Of a stretch of 64,000 bases of DNA, positions 11,667 through 22,571 are shown piece after piece (the first letter of the stretch is position 1; every line of letters begins with the position of its first letter). Source of the DNA: Cryptomeria japonica (lineage: Eukaryota > Streptophyta > Pinopsida > Cupressales > Cupressaceae). The notes beneath the pieces were generated by a model. It ran no database searches and was not told the origin of the DNA. It saw only the letters and a list, made by a program, of their open reading frames with translations. The stretch is from positions 476,996,900 through 477,060,899 of the forward strand of contig NC_081406.1 of NCBI RefSeq assembly GCF_030272615.1. Reading direction: 5' to 3'. The translations under genes and the position numbers were made by a program.

Positions 11667-12164
11667 ACATTACTTGATCGTGCCTTTTTGTTTATACTAA
11701 CAAATAGCATGTTATGTAAATGCCAATTGGTGTGGAGTATGACCGAAGATTATCAGTGTTTACCAAGCGCTAACACCCGATAGTATATCGGTGACTATCA
11801 ATGCTAACAGCCGATAGTTATCGGTGTGTTAGCCTTGACAATCGATAACTATCGGTGTAGACTAACACACCGATAACTATCGGTGACTAACATAATACCA
11901 CCCGATATGCATTCCAATATATATTACATGCACCCCGATATAATATGCAACCCGATCTAATATAATATGCAATCCGATAATATATTAATCGGTGTCATCA
12001 TTATTTATGTTTAATCGATATTCATCTAAATACAAGATTCATTAGATAGATGAACATGAGGAAGATACATAGTATGATTAATCAATAGTTTGTCCATATG
12101 CAAATATAGAATGGCTATCAAGGATGAATTAATTGCTTGATGGTTTTGTCATAGTTATCGATAT

Positions 12165-12215
12165 GATAAATGATTGAATGAGAGACTTCATTTATCTCTC
12201 ATTCAATCATTTATC
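12165..12215. repeat. 21-bp perfect inverted repeat (hairpin) in LTR
   Basis: The arms 12165-12185 and 12195-12215 are exact reverse complements around a 9-base loop. No substitution separates this copy from the one at 6806-6856, although the LTRs differ elsewhere. Confidence 0.9.
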
Positions 12216-12240
12216 TTACCGAAGCTATTATGCATTAACA

Positions 12241-12245
12241 CAAAC
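12241..12245. repeat. Target site duplication of Copia-1, right copy
   Basis: caaac directly follows the LTR end at 12240 and matches 6080-6084. Confidence 0.92.
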
Positions 12246-12731
12246 AAGCTGCAACAATGGAGGACAAACTCAGATCTGCCACATATTAGCAAGCAGCTAT
12301 GGTGCCATTTTGAAAATTCTGAAAAATGCCTTCAATCAAGCTTGAATCTTTTGCAATGAAGGTCTGGGACAGCAAGCAATAATGGTGGAGAAAATCGCCA
12401 AAGTCATCAAACACCAAAAATCGCCAATTTCCACCAAATCGTGATTTTCACAAAAATGGCGAACTTCACCCAAAAAATCGAAAATCTGGAAATGATCTTC
12501 AATGGCAGCAATGGAAAGGATTGCCACGCTGGAAAAAATGGAGGAGAAAAGAATCCTCAATCCAACACTTCACTTCAACACTTCTCCAAAATTTGCCAAT
12601 AAGATAGAAAAATCGCCAAACATGGAGACACGTGGCAAACTTAAATAATAAAATATTGCTGGAGACTCCTCTCTTATACTTGCTTTTGCCTCTCACTTTC
12701 ACCATGCAAGCAATGTGGGATAAAACAGTTG

Positions 12732-12741
12732 CTTATATACT
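12732..12741 (-). promoter_or_regulatory. TATA-like box in the outer LTR
   Basis: The minus strand reads GTATATAAGC about 1.28 kb after the proposed LTR start. This is a reasonable U3/R position for an LTR promoter; I see no other support. Confidence 0.3.
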
Positions 12742-12904
12742 TGTTTGGTAAAACTAATGTCCTTCTAGAAGGGTAAAAACATTAAATGCTCATTGCAAGT
12801 TATTTAATTTTGTTTTTAAATTTTAAATAATCGTCAATCATCATTTAAAAACAATTAAAATGGGGCTCATTTATTAAATATTTCAATTTAAGTCAAAATT
12901 GAGC

Positions 12905-13510
12905 CTCTGGGGGAAAATTGATATGGGTAGGGATTAAGGAATCCCATTAAAAATCATTTAAAACGTCAAAATATTCCCCACAAGGGAAAATCGATACCAG
13001 TATGGACAAAAATCCATGCTAAAACTCATCAAAATGCATACAAAACAAGCTAGGGGAAAATCGTTAGGGGCATGCACAAGGAATCCACACTCCAAATTCA
13101 CTTCATTTGCAAAAAAATACTCCCTGGTGGAATTTCGACCTCAGTCTGGATGAAAATCTGGACTCAAAATTTATCAAATTGCTCTCAGTGGAAAATCGAC
13201 TTGGGTATGGACTGAGAGTTTGCACAAAAATCCGGATTAACTTGTCACAAAACAGCCTGGTGGAAAATCGACCCAGGCATGGAATCATCCTCAACTTCAT
13301 CCGCACTCTTGGTGGAAAAACGAAGGTAGTTTGGAAAAAATCCTGACACTTTGTCAAATTCTAATGCTTCCAGGGGAAAAACAACCCATGCATGGATAAA
13401 CAGTGGTGGAAAATCATAGCTAGTATGGATTTCAGGGGAAACCCATGTGTAGTGTGGATTTTGAGTGGGGGAAAAGGATGGGTAGTCTGGAATATGAGGG
13501 GAAAAACACC
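12905..13510. repeat. Irregular array of GGAAAATCG-containing units
   Basis: About twelve degenerate units carry a core like ggtggaaaatcgac followed within about 20 bases by atggaaa or tggat. Cores start near 12909, 12983, 13051, 13126, 13187, 13258, 13312, 13374, 13407, 13433, 13468 and 13497. Spacing is about 60-75 bases at first and 25-35 in the second half. Confidence 0.75.
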
Positions 13511-14016
13511 TCTAGCATGGAATTTGACCTTCTAACGCTTGGAATATAGATTTCCCTTAGGAATTTGACATTTTAGCCACTCAAAATCACTAGAAAACTT
13601 CAAAACTTGACTGGACTTGGGCAAACTTTCCAAAAATTGGGCGAAACACAAGGAAATTTATCGGGATAAAGTGCGAAATCAACTTGAATAATACCTAGGA
13701 GCGAGAAAACAACTCCAAAAGGTCTGAAAATACCTTGGCACTTTTAAATCACCGGTGCGCGTGTTTAAAAACACGTTAACGCCCAAAAGGTTAACACTCA
13801 GACAAAATTTAGGACCATTAAAATATCAACATTTGCAACTTGATCCTATAACCTCAAAAAACCCTAAACGCCACTAGGCATGATCAAAACTTCGAGACTC
13901 GGGCACGGGAAACACAAAATTGCCCACTAAGCAGCCAAAACCCTAACCTAACAACACGTAAAGCAGGTAAAGAGGGGGTCCTCGTTAGCAATGGGGCGAT
14001 GTGTGAAAAGGTCACA

Positions 14017-14525
14017 ATAGGTAGGAATCTCAAAAGGGTGTTGTTAATGTGTTTTTTAGGACATCTCAAACACAGAATAAAATACCAAGTGTTCTTTCCT
14101 CTCTTGAACAAAGAAACCTCATATGCTAACGAATATGATCAAATGAGATAGCTCCAAGGTTTAGAATGCAAACAATCGACTTTAATGCTTTGAATAGACT
14201 TAGTGAATATGATGTGATATTGTTGGAATCACAAGGGGACTTACATTTATGAATATTGCTGGAACGTGGGATCTATACCATCTCACTCAAAAATTAAAGA
14301 CAAAAGGAGATAAGGGTTTAGAAATCTAATCTAATCCTAGGAATGTAAGAAATGATTGGTGAATCAGTGTAACGAAACCAAGTTTTACTTCGCCATGAGG
14401 AAACAAGTACACAAAGATGGTGCAGTCTCCTAAGTATAAGCAAATGATTTTCATATCACCTATGCACACCAATGTTATGAACAATGACCATATGGTAATT
14501 AAAATTAAGCTTTTAATCAAGTTTA
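14017..14525. other. Intergenic, no feature recognised
   Basis: AT-rich sequence without a supported frame, lying between the proposed LTR end at 14016 and the hAT-like element. The short open frames here overlap the GACTCGG repeat or lack recognisable motifs. Confidence 0.5.
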
Positions 14526-14533
14526 GTCTAACC
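14526..14533. repeat. 8-bp target duplication, left
   Basis: gtctaacc, identical to 15594-15601. Confidence 0.88.
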
Positions 14534-14547
14534 CAAAGAAACGGGAC

Positions 14548-14640
14548 TCGGACTTGGCTCGAACTCGGCAAGGCCGACTCGGACTCGGACTCGGACTCGG
14601 GACTCGGCATCAGACTCGGCTCCAGACTCAGCTGGACTCG
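14548..14640. repeat. GACTCGG simple-repeat block
   Basis: Repeated gactcgg/actcgga units, including four near-perfect consecutive hexamers around 14576-14601. They form the subterminal region of the transposon, with the reverse-complementary block at 15450-15580. Confidence 0.85.
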
Positions 14641-14950
14641 GGAAAGTGAAAAACTCAAGAAATTTAGAGATTTTTAAAGATTTAAAACTTGTTTCAGGCA
14701 CCCTTTATTGAATACACCTTAAAGACACAATAACATCATCAAACTCGGTTCATTTGATTACATACACAAGTATACATCAATCACATAAGCATAAATGCAA
14801 ATTGTAGCTGAAGGAAATAACAAACATAGATATATAAATATTGTCAAATGTATACAATATTACAAAACTCATGGAATAAAAAATCCATGTCATCATATGA
14901 TCATCATCAAATGTTTCATACAAATACCAAAGGTAAATACAACTACAAGC

Positions 14951-15196
14951 CTATGGCTCAAAGGAGCCTGCACCCTTCGGCCCCGGCCCCCTACGAAGGC
15001 ATCTAAGGTAGGTCCTGGATGATTTGATAGCCATAGCTGCTCCCTGTGACACCATGCCATGCTCACCAACATCGGGAACATCCGTGTCACTATCTGCCTC
15101 TGAATCTCTTGTCTGTGCTCATGCTCTCCACTCCTCCTCTGCCATGGCTACAGTCTCAGCCTCTATATCTACCTGGTCGATCCAATCAGTGTTAGA
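14951..15196 (-). pseudogene. Remnant of a transposase C-terminal coding tail
   Basis: One minus-strand frame reads through an acidic stretch (DSEADSDTDVPDVGEH) into SSRTYLRCL and stops at TAG 14951-14953, with one TGA upstream. The related element at 22572-23703 preserves the same frame and ending on the plus strand (SSRTYLRCLHRKDEG..EP then TAG, about 23290-23348). This argues that it is the end of the parent element's transposase. The catalytic part is missing. Confidence 0.45.
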
Positions 15197-15593
15197 CTCG
15201 GAGCTTAAATTTTCCTTACTTCTATCGACGCAGTTTCCCCCCATATTTTTCGACGGGGGCTTGGGGGCAGCACCAAAAAAGCTTATTATTTAATAAAGGT
15301 GTCGGGTGTTATTTTTCTATTGGTTGACATGTTGTAACCCTAATTTTTCTCATTCTCAGGCGAAGGTTGTAGTGAACAAAGACGATACCATTCATTTAAA
15401 AAAACTTTTAAAATTTTTTTTTTTTTGTCATTTTACTAACCCAGCCAGTAGCCGAGTTTGGAGCTCGGGACTCGGCGAGTTTGGCGAGTTGCTCGCTAGA
15501 CGAGTCCGAGTCCGAGTCCCAGAGACTCGGCGAGCATGACTCGGACTCGAACTCGCCGAGTTTAGGCGAGTTCGGGCGAGTCCCGTTTCTATG

Positions 15594-15601
15594 GTCTAAC
15601 C
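15594..15601. repeat. 8-bp target duplication, right
   Basis: gtctaacc, identical to 14526-14533. Confidence 0.88.
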
Positions 15602-15789
15602 ACACACTGCAATTTGCAATCAACAAACTCCAAGTGGTATGAACATTAGGCTTCACCATTCATTAACAATAAAATCTTCCATTCATCTAATGAACATCTA
15701 ACTTGAGAAGTAGAGACCATGCCACAAGTTGAAATAGCACACAAAGTCCACCATAACTTAAATGAAAATAGTATGTTTATTACACCAAG
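15602..15789. other. Short intergenic stretch
   Basis: No recognisable feature between the hAT-like element and the tandem repeat that follows. Confidence 0.4.
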
Positions 15790-15862
15790 TGTAATAAAAC
15801 CCCCCGTTCTGGTTACTTTGACTTCACATTCAATGGAATTTTGGCGAACAGTTTGCATGCAC

Positions 15863-15874
15863 GCTCTGATACCA
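15863..15874 (-). other. Primer-binding site, initiator-Met tRNA type
   Basis: TGGTATCAGAGC on the minus strand, one base after ATTACA. This is the standard plant LTR-retrotransposon primer site. Confidence 0.8.
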
Positions 15875-15952
15875 CTGTAATAACACCCCCTGTTCTGGTC
15901 TACTACTTTGACTTCACATTCAATGGAATTTTGTCAAACAGTTTGCATGCAT

Positions 15953-15964
15953 GCTCTGATACCA
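15953..15964 (-). other. Primer-binding site, second copy
   Basis: A second TGGTATCAGAGC on the minus strand, 90 bases from the first and in the same position within its repeat unit. Confidence 0.8.
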
Positions 15965-16045
15965 CTGTAATAGGCTGCCCTATTTGCTATAACTTTCCTT
16001 GTCTAACTTGTTGCTGGAATTTCGTCAAACAGTTGGCATACAATC

Positions 16046-16690
16046 ATTGAAGGTTTGATTTTTTCCCTTCTTATTTATATCTGTAGTTTGGTTATTTTCT
16101 GGCACGTTTCTTGATTTGAATGTACAAGCATTCATTTCATTCCAATGTTTAAGCAACAAGTGTATTCTAATACAATTGCATCACAAGATTATTTTAATAA
16201 TTTATTATGGATTGGAAACTAACATTCAGTTTAGACATGGATATTTAACACAGTCCACTCCTATTAAATAATCCAAATAACAATTGTTCCCATACACCAT
16301 AAAATACGAGTCATTAAGAACCTGGGTTTTTGATGATGCCGGCTGGTCACAGTTGCAGTCTCTGTCACCAAATGGGGCTGCTATCTGTATACTTCTAGAC
16401 GTGGTTTTGGTTGGCACATATAACACAAGCTGGCATCTACATTTCCCTCATGACCCAGCCGCTCCTCTACCGCCTATTTGAGTTCTTCCTGTAACTCGAT
16501 GAGTATCACACCATTAAAGTGGTTCTGTGCAGCCTGCTTGCTGTTAGCTGAGTTAAAACCCTCTGTTGGAGTTTCCTAGGCGGCACAAGTATTACTGTCG
16601 GTGCTGAATGTAAGCCACACCATTCACTATATGCATATCTGAGTTAATAACCTTCAGCGCTGTGTGTATTATACTCATCAATGAGGCAAT
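16046..16690. other. LTR-like or intergenic sequence, no gene
   Basis: This follows the primer-site repeat in the position where the LTR of that minus-strand element would lie. Open frames at 16226-16481 have no motif I recognise. No second LTR copy was found in the window. Confidence 0.35.
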
Positions 16691-18910
16691 AGTCTGCAAA
16701 AAATCTCGATTATATCATTATACCCCATTAATCCTGAATCTTGGAGCTAGCCGATTTATTCCCCGAAAAAATCCTGATTCATGAAAAAATCGTTGACCAA
16801 GTGTTGACCCAATTTTCAAAGATTTTTTGCATTTAAATCACGTTAAAATCATGTTAAAAACCCCAAAAATGACAAAAAAGTGAAAAAAAATCATTGTAAA
16901 AACTTGCAAAACCCTAGAAAAATGAGTAAAATTACTGAATTGCTTAGAAATAGGGCTGGTTTGAGACAAATCAGAGTCAATGTGGAATCAATGTCGAAAA
17001 AGTTTGTTATTTTGGCCATTTTTGGGGGGTTCATCATTCCCCACACTTGTTCAAACTCATGAGCTCAACGACCCAACAAAGGTAGAAAGCCCACGAGCTC
17101 AATGACCCAGTAGGGGTTTGAATTGGTGGCTACCTCACCAATGGAGTTTTTCTACCATAGCACTAAACGTTCAAAGACATATTTAATATATGTAGATATA
17201 GATATATGATTTTTAATTTATAATTGATATAGTTAATTTTTGCTCAAACAAAGACATACAATTCATTATGTGAGCAATATATCTAAACTGCTCCACGAAA
17301 TAAATCTGAATGACAACAAACAAGCTTACATAGCTGTAATAAAAGAGCATCCAACACACAATCATTAAAATTTGTCTCTACCTAAAATAGTAGTTGCAAG
17401 CTAGGTATTGCCAAAACCAGTGGCTTGCTAATCTTTTACTTCAGCTAAACAAATGCCTTTCATTGAATTCTACCCCATATAAAAGACTTACCAATTGCCA
17501 TCAGGGAATATAAAGCATTGCAACTATGGAATATGATTTGACAAGCTTTCTCAAATATTGAACTACCCCTAGAAAACTCCTTGCCTCAATCACAATGAAA
17601 GTCTTGGATCACTTCAAAATGGCTTCCAATTTTACTAAATTCCTAACGATTGTTGGATCTCTGTCTAATAAATTTTGATCTCAGCTACTTCATAGACTTA
17701 GCTAATCTTTGATCTCAGACTTAGACAACTATTTGGTGTATTTGGTGACTTCCCTTTTAAAAAGTTAAATGAATATTTGCCTATGTAATCAGCAATATGA
17801 ATATAAACAACAAAAATCTATTTTCTACAATTCATGGGTTAAACTCCTTGTTTCAATCACAATGAAAGTCTTGGATCACTTCAAAATGGCTTCCAATTTT
17901 ACTAAATTCCTAACAATAGTTGGATATCTGTCTGATAAATTTTGATCTCAGCTACTTCATAGACTTAGCTAATACCCCTAGAAAACTCCTTGCCTCCTAA
18001 ATTCCTAACAATAGTTGGATCTCAGTCTGATAAATTTTGATCATAGCTACTTCATAGACTTAGCTAATAATCTTTGATCTCAGATCTTCAGACTTAGACA
18101 ACTATTTGGTGTATTTGGTGACTGCCCTTTTAAAAAGTTAAATGAATATTTGCCTATGTAATCAGTAGCAATGTGAATAATAAACAACAAAATCTATTTT
18201 CTATAATTCATGGATTAAACTCTATTTTATTTACTCTCTATATCTCTATGCTATGCAAATGCCCTTAAGTTTAAAAAAAAAGTAGTTTGTGTCTATTTAT
18301 CTACAAATTTTTACGATTTTTTAAAATCCAATTTCTTACCCATTTTAAAAAAAACTCTTATACTTTGGTTTGCCGATTTTTTCCCCAAATGATTTTTGTT
18401 ACTATGATATAAAGCATTGCAATTGTGGAATGTGATTTGATAAGCTTTCTAAAATATTGAATTAACCCTACAAAACTCCTTGCCTCAATCACAATGAAAT
18501 TCTTGGATCACTTCAAAATGGCTTTCACTTTTACTATTTGTTTGTTAACTTTTGATCTATGTTACTTCATAGACTTAGTTAATATTTGATCCGACTTAGA
18601 CAACTATTTGGTGTATTTGGTGACTGCCCTCTTAAAAAGTTAACTGATTACTTGCCTATGCATCCAGTAATATGAATATAAACAACAAAAAATTATTTTC
18701 TACAATTCACGTGTTAAACTCTATTTTATTTGCTCTTTATATCTCTATGCTATGGAAATGCCCTGAAGTTATTTAAAAAAATAGTTTTTGTCTCTTTTTC
18801 TACAATTTTTTATGTTTTTTTAAAATCCGATTTTTTCCCGATTTTTTCAAAAAATCTTATACTTTTGATTTGTCAATTTTTTCCATAAACGATTTTTGCA
18901 ACTATGACTT
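16691..18910. repeat. AT-rich repeat block with internal tandem segments
   Basis: The edges carry inverted, similar sequences: ctgcaaaaaatctcgat near 16695 and cgatttttgcaactatg near 18892. Long stretches of aaaaatcg/cgattttt lie just inside each. The middle repeats a block starting tcaatcacaatgaaagtcttgg near 17586, 17852 and 18486, with a partial copy near 17985. The inverted edges suggest a DNA transposon, but no target duplication matched. The only open frame, near 16880, is not protein-like. Confidence 0.5.
17581..18260. repeat. Direct repeats within the AT-rich block
   Basis: The segment that includes ttggatcacttcaaaatgg and catagacttagctaat occurs at about 17581-17840 and 17847-18240, with small insertions, and again more diverged at 18480-18760. 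Confidence 0.7.
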
Positions 18911-19791
18911 CAAATTAAGTCCGCGTTTCCTACCTCAGGCTGTCATATCAAACTGAAGTAACTACGCCTTACATAGTGAACAAACAAACTATCCCACTAA
19001 ACACCCATCGATCTGCAACACTACATTCACGTGCTGGAAATTAGAAAGAATACCTGATTTAATGCTGCAAATACTCCCAGCTGAACTTCACAATCAATCT
19101 GAAACTTCTTTGCCCTTCAACTTATTCAATACCGATTTTACTTAAAAATATTTCCCAAACCTAGTCTTTCATAGGCAAGAGAAATGTCACACCTGAGGGA
19201 TTTCGTCCCCAAATGCCCAAAGATTTCCAGAACTGAATGTAAAAACACAAGTTCCAAGAATACACAATTTCCAAGATACCTAGCCAGCATTAAAAGCTCT
19301 TATTTATAACTTTCTTTGGGCACAAATCCCAATGCACTATAAATGTGGGCTAAAAGAAAGTTGTAATAAAATAATATTATCCCCCTTATGTCTCCTCATT
19401 AAAGGGATTTTTTTTTTCCCTTAAAACATTAGTCCCAACATTTAGTACTCACTTAAGTTAAATATTTAAATTTAACTTTAGAAACTTTTAATTTAATCAC
19501 CCAATTAATAAATGACTCATTAGATTGGCAAACCAGGCGAAGAATTAAATGTACCAAAATATTGACATCAAAAAATGCATCAAACTTTACTAGCCACTGA
19601 ACCACAGTTGACTTACTATCAATAGTAAGTATTTGGAAACCCTGTCAGAACAACCCTGATTGGCCTGAAACTGAAATTGCCTAGGCCAAATCCCTCTCTG
19701 ATCCCTGTAAAGTCTTGGTTAGCCCTCGGGATCAAAGCAAAACGGGCTAACGACACATCCTTTGATGTCAGGTTAAAATGGGGACATTACA
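18911..19791 (-). repeat. Minus-strand LTR-like sequence starting TGTAATGTCCCC
   Basis: Read on the minus strand from 19791, the sequence begins TGTAATGTCCCC, the same start as the solo LTR at 25063. It has a TATAAATAAG box about 485 bases in (19299-19310). The far end is lost at the AT-rich block near 18910. No target duplication was found for ccaag (19792-19796), so this is a single truncated or interrupted LTR. Confidence 0.55.
19299..19310 (-). promoter_or_regulatory. TATA box of the TGTAATGTCCCC LTR
   Basis: Minus-strand GTTATAAATAAG, located as expected for the U3/R border of an LTR. Confidence 0.4.
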
Positions 19792-22571
19792 CCAAGTCTT
19801 GGCAACAATCTCCTTCCCCCTTCTCTACTGCTACTTCTATCTAACAACTATTAACCTTTACAAATGAAAGGACTGGACCTTATATAGAGGTCTCTTTACA
19901 ATTCAATGACTCAGATTGATTCAAGATCAATGGCCAAGATTACAAGATAAAATCCTAGTTAGGGTTAGTAACAACTAATTCCATTCAACCAATGAAATAA
20001 TTACATTATTTGGGACACATGTCCATCTTTGAATTTGCACCAATGAGGAAACAGGTTAGGTATGATGAACGATTTCCGATGCAATGATTTGTGTCACTTG
20101 CTCCTCATGAGGTCAATCAGGTTCAACGAACTTAGACATGCTGACTTGTTACAACTTGAGTGGTTGAAGATGAATAGGATGTCACCTCAGCTTATACATC
20201 ATGTAGATCCTCGCAAAGGGTTTGTGATTGAGCAATACTCAACATTATCCAGTTGCTCAATGTGATGAAGATGGCGCATATTCCCAAATTGTATCATTGA
20301 TCACGTTTGCTTTCATCTTCCTAACTTCGGAATTCTCTCCTTAAGATGAATTTCACCTTGATGATGTTTGATGTAGATCTTCTTTTTGATGATGCCCGCT
20401 TGATGTAGAACATGACTTTATGTTGAACGCAACCTCTTGATCTTCCTTGTCTTTGACTTGAACTCTTTCATGTGGTTTATGTTTGATCATCCTTGTGCAT
20501 GTTGTAAGGGTATCTCCCTATTTGTACTAGCCTTAAATCTTGGATTTCTGGAGGAAATTCAAGATAATTACAACATATCTTTATCTCATCTTTATATTTT
20601 GAAGTCTTTTAATTTGCAGAACAATCCTCATGTTGCCATGTAGATCTTGCTTACTATGATACTCGAGTCCTTGTTGATTTTGTCTTGATTCTCTCGGTGT
20701 AGTTCTTGAATTGTAGAACATATCCTTGATGTGATTGAATCTTTGAGGTTGTGATGACGTTTCTCCTTGACTTTATCATTGAAGCGTGAATCTTGTGTTC
20801 ACCTTTGGATGTAGTCCTTGCCTTGCAAATGTTGAATCCTTCAACCTCACGCTCCATACACCTCACTGCTAGCCTCAAACCTGAAAAAGGAAACATTGTG
20901 AATCAGGAAGCATGTAATAGTAATAAAATGAACTAAATCCTACACACCCCTATCTCATAAATGAAAACACATCAATCCCACATCAATCAAGTGCTAAAAA
21001 CCCCTTTCAAATCTGGAAATGAATATCTCTAGGTCTGGAAATGATGATGTAGACTTGAAATCAGATCAAACTGTGAATAAAATTTGCTCAAATCTGAATG
21101 CTTTAACTCTGCCTTGGATGGTAAATTCGCCTTCAGTCAGATTTGATTCACAATTCACTGTGCAAGGTGATGACTGCTGGTAAAGTTTGCACCAACATAA
21201 GGTGGTTTATTCTCCTTTTGGCTGGAAATTAAATATAATTCAGAGAAATATCTATTTATTTAGAGAAATATAATTCAAGAAACATTCTTATTAGAAACAA
21301 GGCCCATGAATACACATGGCAGGACTAATGCATAACGCACACATATTTATGCATACCACCCTTAAACAAGAATGCTATTGCCTGCAATAAATAATAATCT
21401 CTGGTTCGAACCATCTATGTGCCTGATTGCTGATGTCTGACAGACTGATCTGCTCTTATGAGCCCCAATGCTAATTGGATTGATTGTCTTGATTGATCTC
21501 TTTAAAGGCCTGTCCCAAATCAGCTTGAAGATCTGCTCTACTTCTGCCTTATATCTGCTCTTAGTTCTAGTCCATTTCTGCTTATAGATCTGATTATTAG
21601 TTTGCTACAATCTTTCTCTTAGATCTGCTAGAAGTCTGCCTTTGATTAACCTCCCTCTTCTCACAACAGTCTGCTGGTAATATAAGATTTAAGTTGTGCT
21701 CTTTTTCTGCTGCGAATCTGCTCTTGGAATAGGAATAATATACAATGATTGGATTCTTGAATGATCTACAAACACCTCTTATTTATACCTTTCAAATAAC
21801 ACTTTTTTGTCAAAAGTTGCAACCTTTATAACAGGTCAGCCAGCAGCATGTTTAATTATATCATTTTTATTATTTCTAAGCCCAAAGCTGGGCACTCCAT
21901 AATGGAGGTCAGCCCTAGCAGAATACATTTAATTTAATCTCTTTCTCTGAGGCGACCCCCCTCTCATTATTTAATGCTGCGATTTGTTATTTATTAAGCC
22001 CTAACCTCAGAAGGGGTATGCCAGTGAATGAGAGAATGTTAATAATTTTAAGTAGGGTGTTCATCAAATAATCAAACTTTTGAAAATCTTGAGTGTGTGC
22101 CAAAGCTTTGTCAACAATGAAAAAGTTAAAGTGAATTTTCAGAGCTTCATTAGACGGTTTCAAATTTGTGTAACCAATGTTCATTGAATATTTAAATGTT
22201 TAGGGTTTCATCAAAGGGTTTGCCAGATTTCATTAGAACAAAGCAAAGCATCATCAAATTGAAATCATCTAGAGTTGCCTTACAAAAGTCTATTAAGACC
22301 ATGCTATACGTAGCTCATCATGTGAGAGACGAGAGATTTTAAGTATAATTGTAATATTATAATCATTAGTTGAACTAATAGCTGGATGATGTCAAATTAG
22401 AATCAGTGGACTAGATAATTTGCAATAAGGTTTGTAGATCATGCAAGTAGTCATAGTTATAGTAGAAGTACAGTTAAATTATTTCATTTATTTTCATCGA
22501 GTTTTGTAAATGGTGTAACTGTATAAGTGCCTTTTTGCATTGAGTTTGGAAGCAATGGTAATCATACAAAC
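19792..22571. other. Repeat-like noncoding sequence, no gene
   Basis: No frame with a recognisable motif. The text is rich in phrases seen in retroelement leaders elsewhere in this window, such as tctggaaatga near 21015-21040 (compare about 5735-5785). It probably comprises old retroelement sequence. No boundaries were resolved. Confidence 0.4.

Larger units (their letters stand above)
6085..12240 (-). mobile_element. Complete Copia LTR retrotransposon (Copia-1), degenerate coding region
   Basis: Two 797-bp direct repeats (6085-6881 and 11444-12240) start TGT and end ACA and are flanked by an identical 5-bp duplication, caaac, at 6080-6084 and 12241-12245. Between them, on the minus strand, lie gag, protease, integrase, reverse transcriptase and RNase H in that order; integrase before RT is the Copia order. 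The pol frame is interrupted by TAG at 10487-10489, a one-base frameshift near 9975, TAA at 9430-9432 and a two-base frameshift near 7600. The integrase also lacks a catalytic Asp. The LTRs differ at about 21 positions by eye (2.6%), so the insertion is fairly recent, but this copy cannot move on its own. Confidence 0.95.
11444..12240 (-). repeat. 5' LTR of Copia-1
   Basis: This 797-bp repeat matches 6085-6881; of about 21 differences seen by eye, 19 are transitions. It is the upstream LTR because gag begins just inside it (ATG at 11360-11362) on the minus strand. The element promoter should lie here, but no single TATA box stands out. Confidence 0.95.
12246..14016 (-). repeat. Minus-strand LTR-like sequence of the outer element
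   Basis: On the minus strand, position 14016 begins TGTGACCTTTTCACACATCGCCCC. TGTGA and TCACA form a small terminal hairpin, and the TG start suits an LTR 5' end. From memory, this kind of start is familiar from large conifer Gypsy-type LTRs. No coding frame lies between here and the Copia-1 insertion, and the sequence appears to continue at 6079 and below. A TATATAAGC box is on the minus strand at 12732-12741. The other LTR end and a target duplication were not found, so element type and extent are inferred. Confidence 0.5.
14534..15593 (-). mobile_element. Non-autonomous hAT-like DNA transposon rich in GACTCGG
   Basis: The ends are 16/17-base inverted repeats: caaagaaacgggactcg on the left and catagaaacgggactcg read inward from the right. 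They are flanked by an exact 8-bp duplication, gtctaacc, at 14526-14533 and 15594-15601. Eight-base duplications are the hAT hallmark. Both ends are filled with repeated gactcgg/actcggcgagt units (14548-14640 and 15450-15580). The 1,060-bp interior keeps only a short coding remnant (14951-15196), so it appears to be a deletion derivative. An inverted older relative lies at 22572-23703, and partial ones at 54285-54900 and after 63700. Confidence 0.88.
15790..16045 (-). repeat. Three tandem copies of an LTR-end/primer-binding-site junction
   Basis: Units begin at 15790, 15876 and 15966 (86, 90 and about 80 bases). Each starts tgtaata on the plus strand. The first two contain caatggaattttg, aacagtttgcatgc and end gctctgatacca; the third is diverged. 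On the minus strand the order is an LTR end (ATTACA), then TGGTATCAGAGC, the plant initiator-Met tRNA primer site, then leader. So the junction of a minus-strand retroelement has been duplicated in tandem. Confidence 0.8.

Noticed and set aside
16226-16481. Overlapping open frames of 60-66 codons on both strands
   Set aside because: No motif, no splice signals and no similarity to the DENN N-terminus.
19185-19791. Solo LTR from TGTCACACC to GGGGACATTACA
   Set aside because: The flanks agaaa and ccaag do not match, so the left boundary is not supported; reported only as a truncated LTR.
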